DNA of 64,000 nucleotides from Rhodococcus sp. SMB37. Its GTDB lineage: Bacteria > Actinomycetota > Actinomycetes > Mycobacteriales > Mycobacteriaceae. The position numbers and the translations under genes were made by a program. Location of the stretch: the NCBI RefSeq assembly GCF_004345605.1, contig NZ_SLVY01000016.1, forward strand, positions 117,090 through 181,089, given 5' to 3'. Positions 8,249 through 15,755 of the stretch are shown here, piece after piece. The notes beneath the pieces are model-generated. The model was not told where the DNA came from. It did no database searches and was given only the letters and a program-made list of their open reading frames with translations. How positions within the stretch are numbered: the stretch's first letter is position 1; each line of letters begins with the position of its first letter.

Positions 8249-11200
8249 TTACTTGCGGCCGGGAGGCTTGGGGCCACCCTTGATCTGCAGTCCGCCGGGC
8301 TTCGCCTGAGGCGGAGCCGGCGCTTCCGACGCGGGCTCGGCGGCGACGGGCTCAGGTGCACCTTCCGGCTCGGAAGTCGGCTCCGCTGCAGGCGTCGGCG
8401 CTGCGGCCGGTGCTGCCTTCTTCGGGCCAGCCCCCTTCAGTCCGCTCTTGAGCTGCAGTCCGCCCGGCTTCGCCTTCGGGATCGCAGTCTCCTTCGGGGT
8501 CTCTGCAGCGGGTGCGGCCTCGGTGGGAGCCTCGGCCTCAGGAGCGTCCTCGGGTGCAGGCGCTGCAGCCTTCGGAGCTGCCTTCTTCGCGCCGGGGCCC
8601 TTGAGCCCGCTCTTGAGCTGCAGACCACCGGGCTTGGCGGTCGGAGGTGCCGACTCGGCTGCGGGTGCAGCAGCTTCGGGAGCTGCAGCTTCCGAAGCTG
8701 CCGGTGCCGCTGCCTTCTTGGCGCCGGGGCCCTTGAGTCCGCCCTTCATCTGCAGGCCGCCGGGCTTGGCCTTCGGGACGGCCGGTGCTTCGGTCGGAGC
8801 GGCCTCGGCTGCGGGAGCCGCTGCGGCCGGTGCCGCCGCCTTCTTGGCGCCGGGGCCCTTGAGCCCGCCCTTCATCTGCAGGCCGCCGGGCTTCGCCTTC
8901 GGAGCTTCCGCTGCCTCGGCCGCAGGTGTCGCTGCGGCAGTGGGCGCGGCTGCCTTCTTGGCGCCGGGGCCCTTGAGTCCGCCCTTCATCTGCAGTCCAC
9001 CGGCCTTCGGAATACCCGTCGTCTTGGGGGCTGCCGGTGCTTCAGCGGCCTCCACAACCTCCTCGACACGTTCTTCCTCGACGGCCTCGGCAACAGCCTC
9101 GACCTCGACCGGAGTTTTCGGCTCCTGGATCACCTTGAGGTTCTCCGTGAGCGTCTCCGGCTCGACCCGCGAGATGGATTCGAGCATCAGCTGTGCGACG
9201 TCGACGACCTCGACGCCTTCGCCCTTGCCCTCTTCCTGACGTGCGGTGACACCGTCTGTGAGCATGACGCGGCAGAACGGGCAGCCGGTCGCGATTTTCT
9301 TGGGATCGGTGCTCAGTGCCTCGTCGACGCGGTCGACGTTGATGCGCTTACCGATGCGCTCTTCCATCCACATGCGGGCGCCACCGGCACCACAACACAT
9401 GGACCGCTCGCCGTGGCGAGGCATCTCGACGAGCTTCGCGCCTGATGCAGCCATGAGCTCACGCGGCGCGTTGTACACCTTGTTGTGGCGGCCGAGGAAG
9501 CACGGGTCGTGGTAGGTGACGTCCTCACCGACCGACGTGACCTGGATCAGCTTCTTCGCCCGCACCAGGCGGTTGAGCAGCTGGGTGTGGTGGACGACTT
9601 CGTAGTTGCCGCCGACCTCCGGGTACTCGTTGTTCAGCGCGTTGAAGCAGTGCGCGCAGGTTACGACGATCTTGCGCTTGCTCTGCTCGACACCCTCGAA
9701 CACGCCGTCGAGGACCTCGATGTTCTGCTGCGCGAGCTGTTGGAACAGGAACTCGTTGCCCGCGCGGCGAGCCGAGTCGCCGGTGCAGGTCTCGTCGGCA
9801 CCGAGGACCATGAACTTGGTCCCGGCGGTGGCGAGCAACTCGGCGACGGCCTTCGTCGTCTTCTTGGCGCGGTCCTCGTAGGCTCCGGCGCAGCCGACCC
9901 AGAAGAGGTACTCGTAGCCGTCGAAGCTGTCGGCGTCCTGACCGAACACGGGGATCTCGAAGTCCATCTCGTTGATCCAGTTGAGACGGTCCTTGGAGTT
10001 CTGGCCCCAGGGGTTGCCCTTGTTCTCGAGATTCTTGAACAGACCAGCGAGCTCGGACGGGAAGTCCGACTCGATGAGGACCTGGTAGCGACGCATGTCG
10101 ATGATGTGGTCGACGTGCTCGATATCCACCGGGCACTGCTCGACGCATGCGCCACAGTTGGTGCAGCTCCACAGTGTCTCGGCGTCGATGACGGGGGTGA
10201 GCTCGCCGGCCTCGACGAGTTCGGCCGATTCGCCGACGAGCTTGCGTCCCGCTTCAGCACGTGCTGCTTCGGGGATCTTGGCGAGTGCGGCTTCGTTGAC
10301 GTTGCCTTCGCCGTCGACGAGACCGACCTCGTCGCCGCCCATGTCCGTGCGGCCACCGGCCAGCAAGTACGGGGCCTTGGCGTTGCCGTGGTCGCGCAGC
10401 GACATGATGAGCAGCTTCGGCGACAGCGGCTTACCGGTGTTCCAGGCGGGGCACTGCGACTGGCAGCGGCCGCACTCGGTGCAGGTGCTGAAGTCCAGCC
10501 AGCCCTTCCACGAGAAGTCCTCGATGCGACCGGCGCCGAACGTGTCGGTGTCGGGATCGGCGTCTTCCATGTCGACAGGCTTGCCCTTCGACATCATGGG
10601 CTTCGCGGCACCGAGAGCGACGCCGCCGTCGTCCTCACGCTTGAAGTAGATGTTGAAGAACGCAGCGAAACGGTGCCATGCGACGCCCCACGTGATGTTG
10701 CGGCCGACGACGTAGAGCCAGATCATGCCCGACATCAGCTTCACGAACGCGAAGATGGCGACCATCGTGGTGCTCGCGGGCAGCAGCTTGGCGAGGTTCA
10801 TCGTGAAGAAATCGGTCGACATGTGGCCGCCGCCGTAGGTGGCGATCTTGCCGGCCTTCACGAAGATCATGCCCAGGCCCTCGATGAGGACGACGGCTTC
10901 GACGAAGTACGCGGCCTTGAAATCGGAACCGGTGAAGCGCGAGAGCCCCGCGGGCTTACGCGGGTGGTTCAGCTGGCGGATGATGATCAGCGCGACGATG
11001 CCGATCACCGTGCCGAGGCCGAGGATCTCGTCGATGAAGTGGTAGACGCCGGTGCCGCCGATGAGGGGCCAGTGGAACTCGGGGTTGAAGGTCTGTCCGT
11101 ATGCCTCGAACCAGACGATGGCTCCGAGGAGGAAACCGACCATGACGAGCCAGTGAGCCCAGCCGACGGTCCGGAACTTGTTCATTCTCGTGTGGGCGAG

Positions 11201-11374
11201 GAACTCGACGACCATCTGCTTGAAGCGCGGGAAGAACGGACGCCAGCGATCCGGGGCCGGTTGGCCGATCCGGATCGCGCTGACCATCTTCCACGCGCCG
11301 CCGATGAAGGAGTACCAACACACGAGGCTGAGCAGCACGCCGATCGTGCCCAACGTGATCGTCAGGGCATTCAT
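8249..11374 (-). CDS. Membrane-bound Fe-S (heterodisulfide-reductase-like) oxidoreductase with repeat tail
   Basis: About 1041 residues. The ATG at 11374 follows AAAGG and begins the first membrane helix; further upstream the frame is not hydrophobic. Residues 1-250 hold about five to six membrane spans like the cytochrome b/NarI-type subunit. Two 4Fe-4S motifs follow, CTECGRCQSQCP near 298 and CTNCGACVEQCP near 403, then two CCG domains with a Cys-rich CTGD site near 530 and CCGAGGARMW near 658. This matches the essential mycobacterial 'iron-sulphur binding reductase' (Rv0338c, from memory), thought to pass electrons between quinone and an unknown partner. From about residue 790 the chain is Ala/Pro/Glu-rich and carries six copies of PGGLQ(M/L/I)K(G/S)GLKGPGAKK. 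The tail is unusually long. Confidence 0.88.
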   Translation of the reverse strand: MNALTITLGTIGVLLSLVCWYSFIGGAWKMVSAIRIGQPAPDRWRPFFPRFKQMVVEFLAHTRMNKFRTVGWAHWLVMVGFLLGAIVWFEAYGQTFNPEFHWPLIGGTGVYHFIDEILGLGTVIGIVALIIIRQLNHPRKPAGLSRFTGSDFKAAYFVEAVVLIEGLGMIFVKAGKIATYGGGHMSTDFFTMNLAKLLPASTTMVAIFAFVKLMSGMIWLYVVGRNITWGVAWHRFAAFFNIYFKREDDGGVALGAAKPMMSKGKPVDMEDADPDTDTFGAGRIEDFSWKGWLDFSTCTECGRCQSQCPAWNTGKPLSPKLLIMSLRDHGNAKAPYLLAGGRTDMGGDEVGLVDGEGNVNEAALAKIPEAARAEAGRKLVGESAELVEAGELTPVIDAETLWSCTNCGACVEQCPVDIEHVDHIIDMRRYQVLIESDFPSELAGLFKNLENKGNPWGQNSKDRLNWINEMDFEIPVFGQDADSFDGYEYLFWVGCAGAYEDRAKKTTKAVAELLATAGTKFMVLGADETCTGDSARRAGNEFLFQQLAQQNIEVLDGVFEGVEQSKRKIVVTCAHCFNALNNEYPEVGGNYEVVHHTQLLNRLVRAKKLIQVTSVGEDVTYHDPCFLGRHNKVYNAPRELMAASGAKLVEMPRHGERSMCCGAGGARMWMEERIGKRINVDRVDEALSTDPKKIATGCPFCRVMLTDGVTARQEEGKGEGVEVVDVAQLMLESISRVEPETLTENLKVIQEPKTPVEVEAVAEAVEEERVEEVVEAAEAPAAPKTTGIPKAGGLQMKGGLKGPGAKKAAAPTAAATPAAEAAEAPKAKPGGLQMKGGLKGPGAKKAAAPAAAAPAAEAAPTEAPAVPKAKPGGLQMKGGLKGPGAKKAAAPAASEAAAPEAAAPAAESAPPTAKPGGLQLKSGLKGPGAKKAAPKAAAPAPEDAPEAEAPTEAAPAAETPKETAIPKAKPGGLQLKSGLKGAGPKKAAPAAAPTPAAEPTSEPEGAPEPVAAEPASEAPAPPQAKPGGLQIKGGPKPPGRK
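8250..9010 (-). repeat. Six in-gene repeats encoding PGGLQxKxGLKGPGAKK
   Basis: The 3' end of the Fe-S oxidoreductase gene contains six copies of an approximately 50-base unit (near 8265, 8440, 8605, 8735, 8865 and 8985). They are separated by Ala/Pro/Glu-rich spacers of variable length. The last copy is degenerate (KGGPKPPGRK). The unit is basic and glycine-rich while the spacers are acidic. Confidence 0.85.
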
Positions 11375-11443
11375 ACGTGGCCTTTCGTGTCGGGGGCAGA
11401 CAGCCCGCCTGGTATAAGCCTCCGCATCGTAACGCACGCTAAG

Positions 11444-11482
11444 TTACCCGCTGGTAACTAGGTGGAAATTACTCGCGAGTAA
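11444..11482. promoter_or_regulatory. Tandem palindromic operators, TetR-type in appearance
   Basis: Two related 14-bp dyads lie 25 bp centre to centre: TTACCCGCTGGTAA at 11444-11457 and the perfect palindrome TTACTCGCGAGTAA at 11469-11482. Both are followed by the same CTAGGTG. They lie about 70-110 bases upstream of the Fe-S oxidoreductase start. The regulator is not identifiable from the sequence. Confidence 0.65.
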
Positions 11483-11784
11483 CTAGGTGCTGCGGTGCTG
11501 AGGGCTGGTGCGGCAGTCACCGTATAGTCGGGCAATTCGCCAATTCGAGCCAGGATGCCCTAACTGCAATTCGTTGAATGTGTGACTTGGTGGCGCTTCA
11601 GGACACGATTCGGCATCTATCGGGCCTTACCGGGATAACAAATTGCTGTGAGGTCGGTTATGCTTCTGATCCGGATGTGACTTTCGGACAAATGGAATGT
11701 CGTCGGGGGTTCGGAAGTCGCACGCGTACTAGGGAAAATTGGGGGCGTCCTCGGGGCGTGCGCCATGTCACAGAACGGAAACAC
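11483..11784. other. Intergenic region, no supported gene
   Basis: These 300 bases separate the divergent Fe-S oxidoreductase and the secreted protein that starts at 11785. An open frame continues upstream of 11785 but its residues look non-coding and would displace the signal peptide. I see no terminator and no confident promoter. Confidence 0.5.
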
Positions 11785-12447
11785 ATGAAGCTCAGGAAGC
11801 TTGCCGCCGTGGCGACGATGACCATCGCCGCTATGGGAATCGCGGCCGGAACCTCCTACGCGGCCCCGGCGGCCCCGGACGAGATCAACTACGAGTCGAA
11901 GGTCGACGGCGATTCCGTCGTCACCGTCATCGACGCCGGTGCATTCCAGGTCTCGGGCGACGGCCAGAGCGTCGAACTGCAGGACAACGCTGGCAACACC
12001 GTCGTCAGCCTGCCGCTCGCGGTTCAGCTCGGCGATATCCAGCTGCCGTTCGAGCGTGAGATCAGCGAAGACGGCAAGACCCTGACACTGACGCCGGTCA
12101 CCGACCTCTCGCAGGCAACTCCGGTTGCTCCCGAGGACAAGGTTGCCCAGGGGATCACGCCGGTTGCACTCAAGGTCACCGACGTTGCGTCGCCCGATGA
12201 GAACCTCAAGGCCCAGCAGAACTTCGCGTCGCAGCTCGGTATCGCGACTGCCGTCGGTGGTCTCGTGGGCGGCATCCTCGGTTGCGTTATCGGTCTGGCT
12301 GCGGCCGGTGTCGGCTGCATCGCCGGCTTCCCGATCGGTACGGTCATCGGCACCATTGTCGTTGGTGGTCCGACCCTCGCCATCGCAGGCGTCAGCCTGA
12401 TCCAGACACTTCTGGCTCCTCCGGGAACCACGCAGTTCGCAAACTGA
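11785..12447 (+). CDS. Secreted protein of unknown function with glycine-rich hydrophobic C-terminus
   Basis: I took the ATG at 11785, preceded by a weak CGGAAA, because the product then opens with a normal Sec signal peptide (MKLRK, hydrophobic core, cleavage after SYA near residue 26). The 220-residue product has an acidic beta-rich middle and, from about residue 150, long Gly/Ala/Val-rich hydrophobic stretches (AVGGLVGGILG, FPIGTVIGTIVVGG) with a Cys pair, which resemble glycine zippers that insert into or pack at membranes. Proteins of this build are common in Nocardiaceae, but I know no assigned function. It could be an outer-envelope or pore-type protein; that is inference only. Confidence 0.75.
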   Translation: MKLRKLAAVATMTIAAMGIAAGTSYAAPAAPDEINYESKVDGDSVVTVIDAGAFQVSGDGQSVELQDNAGNTVVSLPLAVQLGDIQLPFEREISEDGKTLTLTPVTDLSQATPVAPEDKVAQGITPVALKVTDVASPDENLKAQQNFASQLGIATAVGGLVGGILGCVIGLAAAGVGCIAGFPIGTVIGTIVVGGPTLAIAGVSLIQTLLAPPGTTQFAN

Positions 12448-12460
12448 TACGCATGTAGTC

Positions 12461-12493
12461 GAGGCCCCGCCATCCACTGGATGGCGGGGCCTC
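12461..12493 (+). terminator. Intrinsic terminator after the secreted protein
   Basis: Perfect 16-bp arms (12461-12476 and 12478-12493) meet almost without a loop, so about 14 pairs can form. It lies 13 bases after the stop codon at 12447. Confidence 0.85.
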
Positions 12494-12511
12494 TCGCTGT
12501 TCGACGTCAGC

Positions 12512-12586
12512 TCACCAGAGCAGTTGGATCAAGAGATTGATCGCGCTCGCCAATACATCAGCGCTTCCCGTAACCGATCCGAACAT
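12512..12586 (-). CDS. Possible 24-residue amphipathic peptide
   Basis: A 25-codon frame begins at ATG 12586, eight bases after GAGAGGA. It encodes a peptide that starts MFGSVTGSADV and ends INLLIQLLW. It has no charged residue apart from one Asp, and would form an amphipathic helix. It lies alone between two terminators, so it would need its own promoter, which I cannot pinpoint. Size and composition recall phenol-soluble-modulin-like or PorA/PorH-like peptides of related bacteria; homology is not claimed. A second tiny frame of similar character lies at 33239-33319. Confidence 0.4.
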   Translation of the reverse strand: MFGSVTGSADVLASAINLLIQLLW

Positions 12587-12806
12587 CTGTACGTCCTCTC
12601 TGTAATTCGCCGCCGATGAGCGGAACCATTCCCGTCATCGTTCGTTTCGCGGCCGAACGAGATTTCAGGAGCGTATCCCGCTTCGATCTTGATGCCGCGT
12701 CGACACTCCGCACCCCATTCGACGTCGCATCCCGTCCCGGTTCCCACCACGGCTCGGAAGAGGCGAAGCGGGACGCAGGCGCGGAAAAGTGGCGGCAGAA
12801 TGCAAC
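12587..12806. other. Intergenic region upstream of the small peptide frame
   Basis: Open frames here are short and lack ribosome binding sites. I see no convincing gene. It probably holds the minus-strand promoter and leader of the small peptide, if that is real. Confidence 0.4.
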
Positions 12807-12838
12807 AGTGCCCGCCTTCCGTGTGGAAGGCGGGCACT
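12807..12838 (-). terminator. Intrinsic terminator of the first secreted protease
   Basis: Perfect 14-bp arms (12807-12820 and 12825-12838) with a GTGT loop lie 28 bases downstream of the protease stop on the minus strand. Confidence 0.88.
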
Positions 12839-12865
12839 GGTTGGTCACGCAGTTGCTTCCGAGGA

Positions 12866-14161
12866 TTAGCCGGTGCGGATCGTCAGGCCCGGGTTCTCGG
12901 CGAGGATCGAGTTGATCGGCGTCGCGAACAGTTCGGGGGATTCGCCCAGCAGACCGCTGACGAGGGTTGCGATCTCGCACATGCCGTACTGGCCGACGTT
13001 CGAGGCGCTCGAGATGCCCATGGCGAGTGTGCCGGTGACGAGCGTGCCGCCGCTGTCGCCCTGGAGGGCGCACAGGTTGGTCGAGAAGCCGTTCTGCAGG
13101 ACGCGGTGACCGATCTCGACGTTCTGGCTCGTCGCGGTCACGAGGCCGCAGCTGTAGCCGGTACGCAGGCCGGACTTGCAGACGGGCGTTCCGACGATCG
13201 GATCGGCGGTGCCGGTGATCGGCAGGGGAGCGGCACCCGGCACGCGGACACCGTTGTTCTCGAACCGGCCTTCGGCCTCACCGGTGGGGCGGATGATCGC
13301 GTAGTCGCTGTCGTCCAGGCTGGTCTTCTCGAACTTGCCGAGGTGCTGACCGAGGGCCTCACCGTTCAACTGGTACACATCTGACGCCCACTGGGTGCCG
13401 GCCTGAGCGCGGTTCGGGTCGCAGTGTCCGGCGGTGATATTGACGGGCCCGCGGCGGTCTTCGGCGTTGAAACCGAGCGAGCAGCGCAGACCCGTTCCTT
13501 GTCCGAGCGATGCGTAGGCGTCGCCACCGAGCAGGGCGTCGGGTGCGGCCGTGTCCGCGACGGGATGCAGGTCTGCGGCAGGCTGCGGAGTGAGGTCGGT
13601 GGGAGCGAACAGCACTCGCACACCTGAGAGGAACTCGGGCAGTTCCAATCCGGCGACATTCTCGGCGCGCACGATGACGTCGTTGTTGATGACGTCGATG
13701 GCGACACCGCGAACCACATCGGCGACGGCCGGCGGCTGCGTCTCGAGCCAGTCGTTGAGTGCCTTCAATTCGTCGTTGAGGGCGTTCTCGCTGTCCTCGG
13801 TCCGCTGCACCGCGAAGCCTGCGTCCTCGGCGGAGGTGCGGGCCTCGTCGAACTGCTCACCTTCCGCGAGTCCGACGGTGGGGGTGCCGTGGTCGTCGAG
13901 CCACACACCGGCGAACACGGCCGCGAACTGCTCGCGTGCCGTCTCTGCGAACTGTGCGAGATCCTGGCTGCGCGCGGCGTCCTGAAGGAACCTCTCAGGG
14001 CTGATCTGAAGGTCTCGATCCAACGCTTCGACGAGTTCGGCGGGCAGGTCCGTGGTCTGGACGGGAGCCGGGTCGGCCTGGGCCACCAGCGCTGCGGGTC
14101 CGATGAGGAGCGCAGCGGCTGAGCCGAGGACGGCTGCCCGACGTGCGAAGGAGCGTCGCAT
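12866..14161 (-). CDS. Secreted chymotrypsin-like (S1, alpha-lytic type) serine protease A
   Basis: The ATG at 14161, with AAAGG five bases upstream, opens a signal peptide (MRRSFARRAAVLG to VAQADP). A propeptide of about 170 residues starts with LPAELVEALDRDL, as in alpha-lytic-type proteases whose pro-region folds the enzyme and is then removed. The mature domain shows the catalytic His in NITAGHC, Asp in DDSDYAII and Ser in GDSGG, plus paired Cys. The total is 431 residues, and it acts outside the cell. It is a tandem paralogue of the next gene upstream and shares its layout throughout. The target is unknown; cell-wall protein processing or nutrient proteolysis are both possible. Confidence 0.87.
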   Translation of the reverse strand: MRRSFARRAAVLGSAAALLIGPAALVAQADPAPVQTTDLPAELVEALDRDLQISPERFLQDAARSQDLAQFAETAREQFAAVFAGVWLDDHGTPTVGLAEGEQFDEARTSAEDAGFAVQRTEDSENALNDELKALNDWLETQPPAVADVVRGVAIDVINNDVIVRAENVAGLELPEFLSGVRVLFAPTDLTPQPAADLHPVADTAAPDALLGGDAYASLGQGTGLRCSLGFNAEDRRGPVNITAGHCDPNRAQAGTQWASDVYQLNGEALGQHLGKFEKTSLDDSDYAIIRPTGEAEGRFENNGVRVPGAAPLPITGTADPIVGTPVCKSGLRTGYSCGLVTATSQNVEIGHRVLQNGFSTNLCALQGDSGGTLVTGTLAMGISSASNVGQYGMCEIATLVSGLLGESPELFATPINSILAENPGLTIRTG

Positions 14162-14263
14162 GGATACCTTTCTCAGTGACCTCCACGTGTGACGTGGAGA
14201 TGCCGATCGGAGCGGATCGGCGACACGATCATATGGGTTGAAACCGGTAACCGAGCCGGACTT

Positions 14264-14276
14264 ACTGGTTACCAGT
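14264..14276. promoter_or_regulatory. Dyad upstream of protease A
   Basis: ACTGGT and ACCAGT flank one base. The site lies about 100 bases before the protease A start, in the 137-bp gap between the two protease genes. A second GGTAACC-containing half lies near 14246. A repressor site is inferred only from symmetry. Confidence 0.35.
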
Positions 14277-14298
14277 GTGTCGCGTGTGACTTCTGGGA

Positions 14299-15621
14299 TT
14301 ACTCGGGCGCGGATTCCGTGCGCACACGAGTTCCGGTGGCGTCGGCGATGTCGCCGACCGAGATCCCGAGGCTCGACGTCCCGCCCGTGGTGGCGAGCAC
14401 GAGGTTGGCCTCGACGCAGTCGGGTGCGCCCGCACTGTTCGAACCCGAGATCACGCCGAGCGCGAGAGTGCCCGTGACGATAGCGCCGCCACTGTCGCCC
14501 GACAGGGTGCATGCGGTGGTCGCGAATCCGCGAATGGTGCTCGCGCTGCCGTTGGCGTAGACGAGCTGGGTCTCGACGTGGTCGGCTGCAACCACACCGC
14601 ACGTGAACGACGAGGACTGTCCCGACTTGCACACGGGAGCACCCACCACGGGACGTGCGGTACCGGTGACCGTCAGGGTCGATCCGTTTCCGCCACGCAC
14701 CGTCGGGCGGTCGAGGCCTGCGTCGACGCCCGCATCGTTGAGCGAGATGATGCCGTAGTCGAGGCTGCTGTCGGTGCCTGCCGTCGAGTTCGTGAACGAG
14801 CCGATCTGCACGCTCTCGTCGATGTTCCCGCGGTTGGGCAGGTACACGGTGGATCCGCCGTCTTCGCGGGCCACCGCGTCGCAGTGGCCGGCAGTGATGT
14901 TGACGGGGTCGCCGTTCGCGTCGACGCCGTTGAACCCGAACGAGCAGATGCCGATGCGCTCGAGCGGCGTGTCGCGCACGTCGCCATCGGCGGTGATGTA
15001 AGTGTCGCCGCCGAGCGGGGCCGGGTCGTTGGACGGCATGCCGGGCGACAGCTGCACCTGGATGTTCGCGATGAGCGACGGCAGGTTCAGTGCGCGACCG
15101 AGGGGCGAGTTGACGATGTCGACAACGATCTGGTTGTTGAGTACATCGATCGACGTGTTGTTGACCTGCGACGACACTTCGCGCGGAAGTGCAGCGACCC
15201 AGCGGTTGAGTTCTGCGAGGGCCTGCTCGAGACCGTCGGCCGAGATGGGTGCGACCGTGGCCTGGTAGCCGTCCTGCTCGGCCTGGCGTGCTGCGTCACG
15301 GTTGGTGACGGCGACGACCGGCTTCCCGTCGTCGCTCATCCATGCGCCGGCGAAGTCGGAAGGGCGCTCGGCGCGGAAGTCGCGCGCGTAGGTGTTCAGC
15401 TCCTGGGCGCGGGCTGCGCGCTCGAGGTACTGCTCAGGGGTGAGTCCGAGATCTCGCTGCACGGCCTCGACGAGTTCCGCCGGAAGCTCGGGTGTCTCCG
15501 CGGGAGCGGCGTTCGCGGTTGAGGTCAGCGGTCCGACCAGCAGCACCGCTGAAGCCACAATTGTGGCGGCACGACGGATGGTGGTACGGACTGCGGCGCG
15601 CGACGCCGGCGAGTGACGCAT
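14299..15621 (-). CDS. Secreted chymotrypsin-like (S1) serine protease B
   Basis: This 440-residue product opens at ATG 15621 behind AAGGG. Features in order are a long signal peptide with twin Arg and hydrophobic core ending TANA-AP, a propeptide starting LPAELVEAVQRDLGL, and the protease domain with NITAGHC (His), SSLDYGII (Asp) and SGDSGG (Ser). It matches protease A in every block, so the two arose by tandem duplication. Divergence across the domain and different loop lengths indicate an old event. The Hsp70-like gene upstream on the same strand ends 135 bases away; protease B probably has its own promoter. Confidence 0.87.
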   Translation of the reverse strand: MRHSPASRAAVRTTIRRAATIVASAVLLVGPLTSTANAAPAETPELPAELVEAVQRDLGLTPEQYLERAARAQELNTYARDFRAERPSDFAGAWMSDDGKPVVAVTNRDAARQAEQDGYQATVAPISADGLEQALAELNRWVAALPREVSSQVNNTSIDVLNNQIVVDIVNSPLGRALNLPSLIANIQVQLSPGMPSNDPAPLGGDTYITADGDVRDTPLERIGICSFGFNGVDANGDPVNITAGHCDAVAREDGGSTVYLPNRGNIDESVQIGSFTNSTAGTDSSLDYGIISLNDAGVDAGLDRPTVRGGNGSTLTVTGTARPVVGAPVCKSGQSSSFTCGVVAADHVETQLVYANGSASTIRGFATTACTLSGDSGGAIVTGTLALGVISGSNSAGAPDCVEANLVLATTGGTSSLGISVGDIADATGTRVRTESAPE

Positions 15622-15755
15622 GAAGGCCCTTCATAATTGGTCGATCTTGTGTCTGAACTGGTGTTTTGCTAATTCTGACCGTGAGGTCCGTGTGGTCCTG
15701 GGATAGCGTACGGCACCGGCGGTTGATCTTGAATAGGCCGGAAGTACCGATTCGG

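Noticed and set aside
8250..9010. Regular repeats considered as a CRISPR-like or tandem DNA array
   Set aside because: The units lie in frame, encode the same peptide with synonymous changes, and spacers vary in length but stay Ala/Pro/Glu coding. They are protein repeats.
9485..11461. A 658-codon plus-strand frame opposite the Fe-S oxidoreductase
   Set aside because: The minus strand carries unmistakable Fe-S and CCG motifs; the plus-strand product is a shadow with no motif.
11764..11787. Similarity between CATGTCACAGAACGGAA at 11764 and CATGTCACAGAATGGAA at 31349
   Set aside because: Seventeen bases with one mismatch, but the first lacks the GTT half of the KstR box and there is no other link between the genes; probably chance.
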